Assembly (NCBI GenBank): GCA_964501335.1
Contig: CAZCTC010000020.1
Coordinates: forward strand, 1-64,000
DNA length: 64,000 nucleotides
Direction: 5' to 3'
Source of the DNA: CAZCTC01 sp964501335
GTDB lineage: Bacteria > Chloroflexota > Anaerolineae > B4-G1 > SLSP01
The notes under the pieces: generated by a model
What the model was told of the DNA's origin: nothing
Seen by the model: only the letters and a program-made list of their open reading frames with translations
The model's database searches: none
Program-made: the position numbers and the translations under genes
Part shown: piece by piece, positions 49,401 to 58,500 of the stretch
Numbering within the stretch: the stretch's first letter is position 1
How the letters are laid out: the number at the start of each line of letters is the position of its first letter

Positions 49401-52400
49401 ATAAACGGAAACCCGGCCCTCGTCGGTCTGACCGTTGTCATAGCCGATCTCCCCGACCACCACATCAGCATAACCATCGCCGTTGACATCGCCGGCAGTA
49501 TCGGCCACCTGCCCCATCCCCCTCCCGGCCGTCGTCGGCACGATCTTCCAATCAGCCACCGCTTTCAAGCCAATCGGAGAACCGTGATAGACATACACTG
49601 CCCCGCTGTCCACAGCCCCATTGTTGTCGTACCCCGGTCCGGCAATGATCACATCGGCATAACCGTCGCCGTTCACATCCCCCGCGCCGTTCACCACCCG
49701 GCCCAACCGGGCTCCGGCCTGCGTCCCTTCGACACTCCAGGCCGGCGTCAGCTTTAAACCCTGCGCCGAACCATAATAAAGATAGACTTTACCTGCCGCC
49801 GCGATATCATCGCCATAAGCATCGGCCCCGATCAACACATCATCATACCCATCTTGATTGACATCTCCCACGGCCGATACACTGGCGCCAAAGTCAGACC
49901 CCGGATGATGGCTCTCCACAATCCAATCCGGCGTGGTCCGCAACCCCAACGCCGAGCCATAATAACCATAGACCCGGCCTTCGTTATACTGATCGTTGCT
50001 GTGATGAGGTCCGCTTATCAACACATCGGCATACCCGTCACCGTTCACATCCCCGGCCATGTCGAGATCGTACCCAAACCACCCACCGATTTGATTGCCC
50101 TCCACCGCCCAGGCTGGCTCCGAATTCACCCCCCAATCGCTACCGTAATAGAGATAGGCCCGCCCCTCGTCAAGTTGACCGTTATCGTACAGGTAAGCCC
50201 CGACGATCACATCGTCGAAACCGTCCTGATTGACATCCCCGGCCCCCTTGACTCGATAACCAAAATAAGAAAAATCCTGCCGCCCATTGAGCAACTGGGT
50301 ATCCGATAAGAAGTCCATTGATCGCCCATAGTACAGAAAAACCTTGCCGGTATAAGCCCCATTGATCCAGTAAAAAGGTGCCCCGATCATAATATCCCCA
50401 AAACCGTCGCCATTGACATCCCCCAGATCACTGACTACACCCCCAACATCGCTTGTCCAGTTCGGAACCGGACTCAGTCCAGTTGCAGAGCCGAAATACA
50501 TCCAGACGCCGCCGTCGCTTCCTAATGGAGGCCACCCGATAATGATATCGTCGTACCCATCGCCATTGAAATCGCCGACACGGCTGACCGAAGCAGCGGA
50601 ATTATCATTAAGTGAAGTTCCCTCCACAGACCAGGCCGCAGTTGATGCCAACCCGACAGCGGACCCCATAAAAAGCTGATACCGCCCCCTGACGGAAGTA
50701 GAACTCTCCCGCACATAGCTGGAAACGATAAGATCGTCATAGCCGTCTTTATTCACATCCCCGGCAGCACCGATACGAAACCCCATTCCACAGGAAGCTG
50801 TGCTACACTGCGTCTGCCAATCTGGAGTCAATTGCAACCCGATCGCCGAACCGTAATAGACAGAAACAGCACTGCCGCTCCCTGAACTTTCATAATTACC
50901 CACAGCCACATCGCCATAGCCGTCGTGATTTACATCTCCGGCCGACACAACCCAATAACCCAGATGACGATAAGGGGAATTGCCCTCAATACCCCAGGCC
51001 GGGGTGGATTCCAATCCCGTCCGGGAACCGTAATAAACGTAAACCGCTCCTTCCTCCTCCTGCCCATGGGTCAACCAGGGCGCGCCAACAATAATGTCGT
51101 CATACCCATCACCGTTCACATCCCCGGCACCATCCACAGAAAAGCCAAACCAGGATTCCGCCACATTGCTTTCCACCATCCAATCAGGCGTATTCCGCAA
51201 ACCTGTCGCCGAACCGTAATAGGCAAAAACCTGGCCTTCACGATACTCACCGTTGCTGTATCCAACAGCACTGATGATCACATCGCTGTAACCATCACCG
51301 TTCACATCTCCCGCGCTGCTGACAGCCGATCCAAACTGGAGATCATATTTATTACCTTCCGCAATCCAATCGGGAGTCGATTTCAACCCCAACTCAGAAC
51401 CATAAAAAAGATAGACCCGCCCTTCATAGAATTGTCCATTCTCATCAAAGGCCTCTCCAGCCCCATACAAAGCCTGCCCCACCAGAACATCACAATAACC
51501 GTCTCCATTGACATCACCGGCGCTGCTGATCGTCCCACCAAAACTTGTATCAGGCTGATTCCCCGGATAAGTCCAATCCGGATAACCCCGCGCCGGCGTC
51601 TGAGCGGCCGACTGCACGCCGGCCGGCGAGGTCAACAGCGCCTCCAGCACGACCGGATAATCTTCCGCCCCGGCCTCAAACCGCCAGCTCACCTGACCTT
51701 CGACCACCTCCAACTTTACCGGCAGCGCCCGGCCGTCCGCCGCCCAGGCGCGAATCTCGCCATACCGCACCGCCCCTGCTCCATCCGCCGTCTTGAATTC
51801 AACTGCACCTTCCGTTGCCACGGCCTGCAAATCGCCGTCCCAATCCACCTCGACGCCCCTGGCGACCGGCTTTTCCAGGACGATCTGCTGCTTCAGCCCG
51901 GACTCCTCGTTGAGATAGGTAACCGTCATTCCGGCAGCCCCCTCGGTATACCGGGCTTCATTCTCCTGAAACACCGGTTGCCCCTCCGGGTGTCCCACAG
52001 TCAACGCCAGCGACCAGGCTGCTTCGCTGATCCGCGAGGTGACCCGGATCCCCTGCTCTCCAAAATAGGTCCGCAGATTCTGCGCCCGGTTCGGCGCCTG
52101 ATACTCCCGGCTGCCGTCCGCCGCCACCGCGCTCAGGTTGTACTCCGAACGCTCGATTTCGGCCTGCACGCCCGCCAGCCAGTCCTGCTCCACCTGAGTC
52201 GTTGGATCATCTGCTACCACGCCATGCGGCACCGCCCCCTTCGCCACCAGTGGCATGTACACCATATAAGCGCTGCGCTGCACCATCACGATCCCATCCT
52301 GGAGCTTCAGCGTCTGATTCAGCGACGATTCCTCATAATCCCGTCCATAGAGATCGTTAAGCCGCGCATCCACCCAATTCACCGCCAGCGACTTCCCGAT

Positions 52401-55163
52401 CGGCGTCGTCTGGCTCACCCGGAAACGAATTTTGCACAACACCCCATTGCCCGAGACCGGCAAATCCTTCGCCATCTCGATGACCAACAGGCTGCCGCTC
52501 TTCCGATAGAGCAACTCAAAACCGGCCCCCAACCCCACGGCCTGCACACTCACCACCTCCAGATAGCCCGGATTGTACTTCAGGACTATCTCCGCTCCCG
52601 TCCAATCCGCCAGCCCCTGGGCCCGCACCACCGTCTCCGCAAAGCCCCCCGGAATGGCCCCCACCGAATCGACACTTAACTGCAAAGAACCGGCGGCCGC
52701 AGCCCCCTCCTTCTTCTTCAAATCGGGCACCGGCCAGTTCTTATACCGCGAATGATAATAGACCAACGCCGCATCCGGCACTTCCACCAAATCGTCGCCA
52801 TTGATGTCTCCAGCCTGGACCTGCTCCACCGTCGGCGTCATCAAGCCACCGGCAATCGCCAACCCGATATAAGCGTCGATAGGAAGCACCGCCTTATCCC
52901 CGTTCAAATCCCCCAACTGATAGGCGCCCCCCACCCGGAAAACCCCGTCCCGCAACCGCATCGCCACCGGAGCATAAACATCCGCCGGGGTATAAATCGC
53001 CGATCCCCCCGTCCCTGTAATGAACTCCTGCAAATCCAGCGTCGAGGTCATGCCCTCCTGACCCACCACATGCGCATAAATCCAAAAGAGCCCCCCGGCC
53101 CCATGCAAGGTCGGCACATGGAATGGATCCGCCACCGTCGAAATCCGGATCTGCCCCTGCGTCGCCGTTTGAGAAACGATAGCTGTCCACTCATACTGAT
53201 CCGTCAACGCCGTATGGGTCACCGAAACCGGCTGGATCACGCGCGGATCGAAATTCAACCAGAAATCTGCTGCCGCAATCTTCAAACCCTCGGCATTCCG
53301 AATATTGATCGGCAGGATCACATCCTGCCCGGATTCCCCCCAACTGTTGGCCGCCCGCACCCCCAGCTCCCCAAAAGTCGCACAGCTCACATTCGAAGCT
53401 GCCGCCATCATCCCCCCCGGGAAGAGGCCGTCCACCCGGTAACAATAAGCCGTTCCCGTGATCAGTTCGGCACTCCAATCGGCATAATCCAGCCGGGCCG
53501 TCACCGTGAGCGCTTCAAAATTCATCGTCCCACTGATCGCCCGCCAGACCCGGAAATGGCTGATATCCTTACTGTCCAGAGGATTCCAGCTCAACTGGAT
53601 GTTGTTCAGTCCGCCCCAAGCTCCCAGCGAAAGCGCCAGCGTCGGCGTCTGCACATCCTGATAGAGCGGCGGCATCATCGCACAGTTCGCCCCTACGGTC
53701 GGCGTCGTCACCGTGTACCATCGGCTGATGAAATCGTCCCACCGCCCCTCCACCGCCGCGGCCAGGGGATTCGAAATCCTCACGGTCATCGTCGGCATGG
53801 GAGCCCATACCGCCGTCAACGGAGTCGTCGAGGTATAAATCGTATGCCGCCAGATCAACGGGCTGACCAAGGTCCGCGTCAACGGCGCCAGAATCGTCAA
53901 CGTATCCGTATAGGTCCAGGTCACCCCCGTCTGCATCCACGGCGTCCCCACCCGATAGGCCCCATGCACTCCATTCAGCCGGCTCAAAACCTCCGTCGCC
54001 GCCAGCGCCACCGTGCTGGTGGCTGGAAAAGCCTGCTGCAAATTGCCCGCAAAGCTCCCCAATCCCACCATCTCATCCGGCGGACAGAGCTGCAAATCCC
54101 CCTGGCACAGCGTGGTATCCACAAATTGCCCCTGCAAGGCAGCCTCGAGGATCGCCGCTTCAGTCTGAGGCTCTGCCGTCAGACTCGCCTGCAAGGCATC
54201 GCCCAAGACATCCACCGCCCCACTCAAAGCCTCAATCTGCGCCGCCTCTACCCAGAAAATGGCGTTGGGATGGCGGTCGCTCAATGCCGTTTCATATTCT
54301 TCCATCATCCGCTGCGCAATCTCCGTATTCGAAGCCTCTGTCGCCATTCCTGCCAGGTAACGATCATAGACAAACGCCGACCAGGCATAGTTGGGCGAAG
54401 CCAGGAAAACTTTTGCCGTCGTGCGGATTTCATACAATACATCCAGGTTGCCCCCAAAACACTGATCCAGAAATACCAGATCAAAAGGCGCCGCTCCCTG
54501 CCGCGTCGCCCCCTTCAGGGCTCTCCCCAGTTCCGGCGTACTGAGATAAGTCCCGCTGGTCACATCCCAGGAGGTATTGCTGCGCCCCTGCGGCAACGGA
54601 AGGCGGCTCTTCTCATTCACCTCGATCTCAGGGGTCAGGCCCGCCCCATGCCCCAAAATCATCACCATCCGTCGCTGCGCCGGCCATTCAGTCTGCGCCC
54701 AGTTCAAAAAGTCCTTCAAGGTATCGGCGCTCGCCGTATCCAGCTCATCCGCGCTTTCCAGCCAGGGAATACGCGGCAGCGTATGGATAATCCCACCGCC
54801 AATCTCCACCACCCGCGTATCCCCATCCCCCGCCTGATCGACCAGCAGGGTCACATGAACTTTGGGATTTTGCCGACTGCCGTCCTGGAACCGTACCACC
54901 ACTTCCTCCGCCAGAGATGACAGATCGTTATCAAAACCCACCACCGCGATGACATGGAAAACTGTCGGCTCCGGAGCAACCGGCACACAGGGCTTAACCG
55001 GAGTTATTGTCTTCTGGTTTAAAGGAGAAGAAGTCGTTATCATCTCCGGCTGGAAAGCCGCAGCCTCGACCTGCGGTAAGATCTGCCTTGGCGGGATCAA
55101 AGTCGAAAGCAGTGTTGCCACCAATACCTTCGCCAGCCATCGTTGCAAATTGAATCCTTGCAT
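46437..55163 (-). CDS. Giant secreted protein: C11 (clostripain-like) peptidase, cohesin-dockerin-cohesin, 28 FG-GAP repeats
   Basis: A 2908-residue exported protein. A signal peptide (1-32) precedes a clostripain-family peptidase domain (about 55-330) with His172 (LGHGAG) and Cys235 (LDQCFGGN) as catalytic dyad. After a Fn3-like stretch come a cohesin-like domain (about 610-735; ILPINIRNAEGLKIAAADFWLNFDP), a dockerin with two loops (GDLNGDKAVLPIDAY, GDINGDDLVEVPDAA; about 745-815), a second cohesin-like domain (about 835-970), the motif VYMPLVAKG, and a beta-rich linker. From about 1200 to the end are 28 FG-GAP repeats of about 61 residues, each with DxNxDGxxD Ca2+ loops. Breaks (FLYYGRSMD, LYGHPYLS, AYGHPDRI) split them 7+7+7+7. 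No C-terminal anchor is seen. The start at 55163 follows GGAGG. Likely cell-surface or matrix binding with proteolysis. Confidence 0.9.
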   Translation of the reverse strand: MQGFNLQRWLAKVLVATLLSTLIPPRQILPQVEAAAFQPEMITTSSPLNQKTITPVKPCVPVAPEPTVFHVIAVVGFDNDLSSLAEEVVVRFQDGSRQNPKVHVTLLVDQAGDGDTRVVEIGGGIIHTLPRIPWLESADELDTASADTLKDFLNWAQTEWPAQRRMVMILGHGAGLTPEIEVNEKSRLPLPQGRSNTSWDVTSGTYLSTPELGRALKGATRQGAAPFDLVFLDQCFGGNLDVLYEIRTTAKVFLASPNYAWSAFVYDRYLAGMATEASNTEIAQRMMEEYETALSDRHPNAIFWVEAAQIEALSGAVDVLGDALQASLTAEPQTEAAILEAALQGQFVDTTLCQGDLQLCPPDEMVGLGSFAGNLQQAFPATSTVALAATEVLSRLNGVHGAYRVGTPWMQTGVTWTYTDTLTILAPLTRTLVSPLIWRHTIYTSTTPLTAVWAPMPTMTVRISNPLAAAVEGRWDDFISRWYTVTTPTVGANCAMMPPLYQDVQTPTLALSLGAWGGLNNIQLSWNPLDSKDISHFRVWRAISGTMNFEALTVTARLDYADWSAELITGTAYCYRVDGLFPGGMMAAASNVSCATFGELGVRAANSWGESGQDVILPINIRNAEGLKIAAADFWLNFDPRVIQPVSVTHTALTDQYEWTAIVSQTATQGQIRISTVADPFHVPTLHGAGGLFWIYAHVVGQEGMTSTLDLQEFITGTGGSAIYTPADVYAPVAMRLRDGVFRVGGAYQLGDLNGDKAVLPIDAYIGLAIAGGLMTPTVEQVQAGDINGDDLVEVPDAALVYYHSRYKNWPVPDLKKKEGAAAAGSLQLSVDSVGAIPGGFAETVVRAQGLADWTGAEIVLKYNPGYLEVVSVQAVGLGAGFELLYRKSGSLLVIEMAKDLPVSGNGVLCKIRFRVSQTTPIGKSLAVNWVDARLNDLYGRDYEESSLNQTLKLQDGIVMVQRSAYMVYMPLVAKGAVPHGVVADDPTTQVEQDWLAGVQAEIERSEYNLSAVAADGSREYQAPNRAQNLRTYFGEQGIRVTSRISEAAWSLALTVGHPEGQPVFQENEARYTEGAAGMTVTYLNEESGLKQQIVLEKPVARGVEVDWDGDLQAVATEGAVEFKTADGAGAVRYGEIRAWAADGRALPVKLEVVEGQVSWRFEAGAEDYPVVLEALLTSPAGVQSAAQTPARGYPDWTYPGNQPDTSFGGTISSAGDVNGDGYCDVLVGQALYGAGEAFDENGQFYEGRVYLFYGSELGLKSTPDWIAEGNKYDLQFGSAVSSAGDVNGDGYSDVIISAVGYSNGEYREGQVFAYYGSATGLRNTPDWMVESNVAESWFGFSVDGAGDVNGDGYDDIIVGAPWLTHGQEEEGAVYVYYGSRTGLESTPAWGIEGNSPYRHLGYWVVSAGDVNHDGYGDVAVGNYESSGSGSAVSVYYGSAIGLQLTPDWQTQCSTASCGMGFRIGAAGDVNKDGYDDLIVSSYVRESSTSVRGRYQLFMGSAVGLASTAAWSVEGTSLNDNSAASVSRVGDFNGDGYDDIIIGWPPLGSDGGVWMYFGSATGLSPVPNWTSDVGGVVSDLGDVNGDGFGDIMIGAPFYWINGAYTGKVFLYYGRSMDFLSDTQLLNGRQDFSYFGYRVKGAGDVNQDGFDDVIVGAYLYDNGQLDEGRAYLYYGSDWGVNSEPAWAVEGNQIGGWFGYDLDMAGDVNGDGYADVLISGPHHSNDQYNEGRVYGYYGSALGLRTTPDWIVESHHPGSDFGASVSAVGDVNQDGYDDVLIGADAYGDDIAAAGKVYLYYGSAQGLKLTPAWSVEGTQAGARLGRVVNGAGDVNGDGYADVIIAGPGYDNNGAVDSGAVYVYHGSPIGLKAVADWKIVPTTAGRGMGQVADTAGDVNGDGYADVVVGEIGYDNGQTDEGRVSVYYGSAQGVQSMPAWSMEGNQVYAGFALAGGGMGDMNGDGYDDLLVGIGNYDHGQTDEGAVQVYYGSPDGLELTPGWGVESQNAGAYFGAGVGAAGDINGDGYADAVVGAPEYTTVKGEVGRVYVLYGHPYLSRTVPGVIDGDQSDAGFGLRLTGVGDVNRDGYGDVLVGAPAYDNGETDEGRVYLYYGSATGLLTAPGWMAEGNQVTVGLGSSVSGAGDVNKDGYADVVVGAPGYAGVGRIYGYYGSPQGLKPVPDWTVAGSSTGTGLGTGVAGAGDVNKDGYADVLVSAPTYTGNFTGSGKVYLYYGSAQGLSGMPAWSAEGDRLNAGLGTTVNPAGDVNRDGYADVILGAELYASNGITNTGAVYVYYGSATGLKLTADWQLVPSVADQYLGSLANKAGDVNGDGFGDVVIGSRGYTNGQAAEGKVEVYYGSATGLGATAAWSVESDQADSGFAAAGGAAGDVNKDGYGDLILGADRYDSGQIDEGVAWIYYGSATGLKATPDWSLEGEQTGGRLGVATVAAGDVNGDGHADALIGAGGFTAAYDQAGRAVIAYGHPDRIYPAFSVLDGDQSLSGFGSVVAPAWDVNKDGFADVFVGAPFYDNPNGNAGKVYFYYGSAQGPQIPSAWILNGGWLDSWFGYSLSSAGDVNHDGYVDVVVGAPYEEHNLPYAVGRVYGCYGSSRGVYDQGNWGGEEYESDANFGVSMAGVGDVNGDGYDDVVIGANDYHRTTVHGGKVFLYYGSATGLNTWWSWNVYGGRNESRFGVTVNPAGDVNHDGYADVIVGNDNYAGKGAAFVYYGSATGLKQTPDWRMVADSPGCLGRLANTAGDVNGDGYDDVIVGGPCYDNGQIDEGKVFVFYGSATGLKTTPAWSAESNQGYSEFAVSGGTVGDMNNDGYDDVIIGASRYDHGQNGEGAIWIYYGSATGLNSVPAWVVESDQAGAHFGASVAAAGDLNGDGYDDAVVGAPEYFNAVGYVGRIYIFYGRP

Positions 55164-55223
55164 TTCATCCTCCTTCCAGGACAATACCTCGAAATCTGAA
55201 TAACGAGGTGCGGTTCCTGCAAA

Positions 55224-55258
55224 CATTTTTCGCCCGCCCTTTGGAGGCGAACGAAAAT
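55224..55258. repeat. Degenerate palindrome
   Basis: ATTTTTCGCCCGCCC and GGAGGCGAACGAAAAT form an imperfect stem, a decayed relative of the palindromic family, 60 bp upstream of the start at 55163. Confidence 0.4.
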
Positions 55259-55304
55259 AATAACCAGTGCGATTAGCCCCGAAAAACGTTCGAGAAGAAA
55301 AATC

Positions 55305-55342
55305 TATTTTTTCGGCGGCCTGGAAAGGCCGCCGAAAAAATA
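55305..55342 (+). repeat. Palindromic repeat family, copy with 5' flank
   Basis: TATTTTTTCGGCGGCC (55305-55320) pairs exactly with 55327-55342. The flank CAGTGCGATTAGCCCCGAAAA lies at 55266-55286. The tail is missing; FG-GAP remnant sequence follows instead, so the element may have inserted into the decayed gene end. Confidence 0.75.
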
Positions 55343-55536
55343 AAAACTTATATCCGACAGTTCGGGCACCGAAACACTCAGATCATCGTAACCGTCGTGG
55401 GTGACATCGCCAACATTGCTCACCGGCTCACCTGGCAACCCAACCAACTCCCGGCCCAATCGGCCTCCAGGGTAATACCGGGGTGGTCTGCAATCCTGTC
55501 GCAGCGCCCATATCCCCCCCACCTTCCCCGCATCAA
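55343..55536 (-). pseudogene. Decayed FG-GAP repeat remnant, lost 3' end of the second giant gene
   Basis: Directly past the stop at 55537 the minus strand still encodes FG-GAP pieces: ATGLQTTPVLPWRPIGPGVG in one frame, then EPVSNVGDVTHDGYDDLSVSV with a recognisable DxxxDGYDD loop. The frames do not join with the gene above. About one and a half repeats remain before the palindromic element at 55305. Confidence 0.7.
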
Positions 55537-58500
55537 TCAACTGTGAATGTAGTAAGGGAAATTCACCAACACATCCACATGACCCTCGCCGGCATTGACC
55601 ACCTGGCTCAAACTAATATTGGCCTGGGGACCTTCCATCGTCCCGGGATTCCAGGAAGAAAAACGGGGCGCCTGTCCATATAAGACATAGATCCTTCCCA
55701 CTTTACCCTGCGTCGTGGAATACCTGGAAGCCCCCACCACCACATCCGCATAGCCATCTCCGTTAATATCACCCACATCTTCAGCTTCCTCGCCCAGAGA
55801 GGCCCCGCTCTGATCGCTCTCTATAACCAAATCCGGCGTCGCCTTCAATCCCTGAGCTGCCCCATAATAGATCCATACTTCGCCTTCATCGGTTTGCCCA
55901 TGATCGTACCAATAAGGCCCCAGGACGAGATCGTCATATCCATCTTTATTCATATCCCCGGCTGCCCCGCCCGCAATGGCAAAGGCACTGTTGCTTTGAT
56001 TGCTTTCCATACTCCAGGCTGGAGTAGTGCTCAACCCGGTAGCCGAACCATAATAGACAAAGACAATCCCTTCGTCCATTTCACCGTTATCGTACCGGCG
56101 TCCCCCCGCAATGACATCATCATAGCCATCGCCGTTCACATCCCCGGCCGTATTCGCAATACTTCCAAAACAGTCATCATATCCCAGCGGCGAAGCAGTC
56201 CAGTCGGCAACTGATTTCAACCCCGTGGCCGACCCGTAGTAAACATAAGCAACGCCGCTATTCATTACCCCATTATAGGCATAGGATTCCGCCCCAATAA
56301 TCACGTCGGCGTACCCATCACGATTGACATCCCCCGCCGCATTGATCATGCTGCCCAACCCGGCAAGAACTCGATCGCCTTCCTTACTCCACGCCGGCGT
56401 CGAATTCAACCCGGCCGCCGAACCATAGTACAGGTAGACTTTGCCGGATTGCGAAATGCCACCCGAATAGACATTCGCACTTACCAAAACATCCTCATAG
56501 CCGTCCTTATTGACATCTCCTACCCCGGCCACACTGTTCCCGAAATTAGAACTATCCTGATTGCTGTCGAGAATCACATCCGGCGTACTATGCACTCCTT
56601 GAGCTGAACCATAATACACAAAAGCCGCACCTTCATCCATCTGACCGTTGTCATAGCGAGTCGCTCCCACCACCACATCCGCATAACCGTCGTGATTCAC
56701 ATCTCCAGCGCTGTCCACACTTTGTCCAAAATCGGCATTCGCCTGATTGCTCTCCACGATCCAGGCCGGCGTCTTCTGCAATCCCCGTGCCGAACCATAA
56801 TAGATATAGGCCCGCCCTTCATTGGTTTGACCATTGTCATACCACAGGGCACCAACAATCACATCGTCATAACCGTCTTTGTTGACATCTCCCGCCCCTT
56901 CAAGCCGGTAACCAAAATAAGAATCTGCCTGATCTCCGTCGATAACCTGAGGATTCTCCGCAAGCGGTTGATAGGGTTTGCCGTAATACAGGGTCACTTT
57001 CCCTGAATCACTCTGGCTGCCGTTGTAGTGCACTGAACTCACCAGCACATCATCATAGCCATCGCCATCGACATCCCCGGCATCGGCGACCCGGAAACCT
57101 TTCCATTCCCCGGTCTGGGTCCCTTCAATCGTCCAATTGGCCGTCTGACTCAGCCCCAGGGCCGAACCGAAGAACATCCAGGCCTGTCCGCTCTGCGATC
57201 CCGCAGCGCCGTCATAGGGCCCTGACCCCACAATCACATCGTCATACCCATCCCCATTGAAATCCCCGGCCGTGCTGGAGGAGCCCATCTCCGCCCACGG
57301 ATCATTGCTCTCAAAAGCCCAGGCTGCCGTCGATTGCAACCCGGCCGCGGTTCCCAGGAAGAGTTGCACCCGCCCTTCATTCTCCTGTCCACCGTCATAT
57401 CGATTGCTGGACACCAAAACATCGTCATACCCATCGTGATTGACATCCCCGGCCGGCCCGCCGTTCATCCCCATATAGCAATCGCTTTGATTGCATTCGA
57501 TCTGCCAATCCGCCGTCAACTTCAACCCGGTCGACGAACCATAGTAGACAAACGCGGCGCCTTCCCGGTTTTCGCCGTTACTATAATAGAAAGCCCCCAC
57601 CAACACATCATCATAGCCATCCTTATTCACATCTCCCGCCGGGCGAGCTGTATACCCAAAAGCTGCACCGGCTTGATTGCTTTCCACTTTCCAGACCGGC
57701 GTGGATTTCAACCCGGTCGAAGAACCGTAATAGACATACGCCGCCCCTTCTTTCGACTCCCCATGGCTGTAATCGGCCGCCCCGACAATCACATCATCGT
57801 AGCCATCGCCGTTCACATCGCCAGCACCTTCCGCCGCCACCCCGAAAATGGCTCCGGCATTGTTGCTTTCAGCCGTCCAATCGGCCGTCGCCTTCAACCC
57901 GGTCGCCGCGCCATAGAAAACAAAGACCCGGCCCTCATCCGTCTCCCCATTGTCGTACAAATGGGCTCCGATGATCACATCGCTGTAACCGTCTTTGTTC
58001 ACATCCCCCGCACTGTACGCCCAAAAACCCATCCGGGCTTCAGCCTGATTGCTTTCCGTCGTCCAGACCGGCGTCGTCCCTAACCCGGTCTCAGAACCGT
58101 AAAAGAGATAGACCCGCCCTTCATCCATCTGCCCGTTGTCATACAGCCAGGCACTGACCAGCACATCACAATAACCGTCCCCATTGACATCGCCCGCAGT
58201 CCCCATCCCTATTCCCAGATTTTCACCGGATTGATCCCCGGTAAACGTCCAATCCGCAGTCTCATCCTCATCCGGGGGCAAAGTGGCTGTGCCGTAATAC
58301 AGGGTCACTTTCCCTGAATCACTCTGGCTGCCGTTGTAGTGCACTGAACTCACCAGCACATCATCATAGCCATCGCCATCGACATCCCCGGCATCGGCGA
58401 CCCGGAAACCTTTCCATTCCCCGGTCTGGGTCCCTTCAATCGTCCAATTGGCCGTCTGACTCAGCCCCAGGGCCGAACCGAAGAACATCCAGGCCTGTCC

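Noticed and set aside
50925..54920. Long plus-strand open frames (584 and 722 codons) opposite the first giant gene
   Set aside because: They are shadows of the GC-rich, codon-biased minus-strand gene. Their translations are Arg/Pro/His-rich low-complexity without domains, and the minus-strand frame has clear peptidase, dockerin and FG-GAP motifs.
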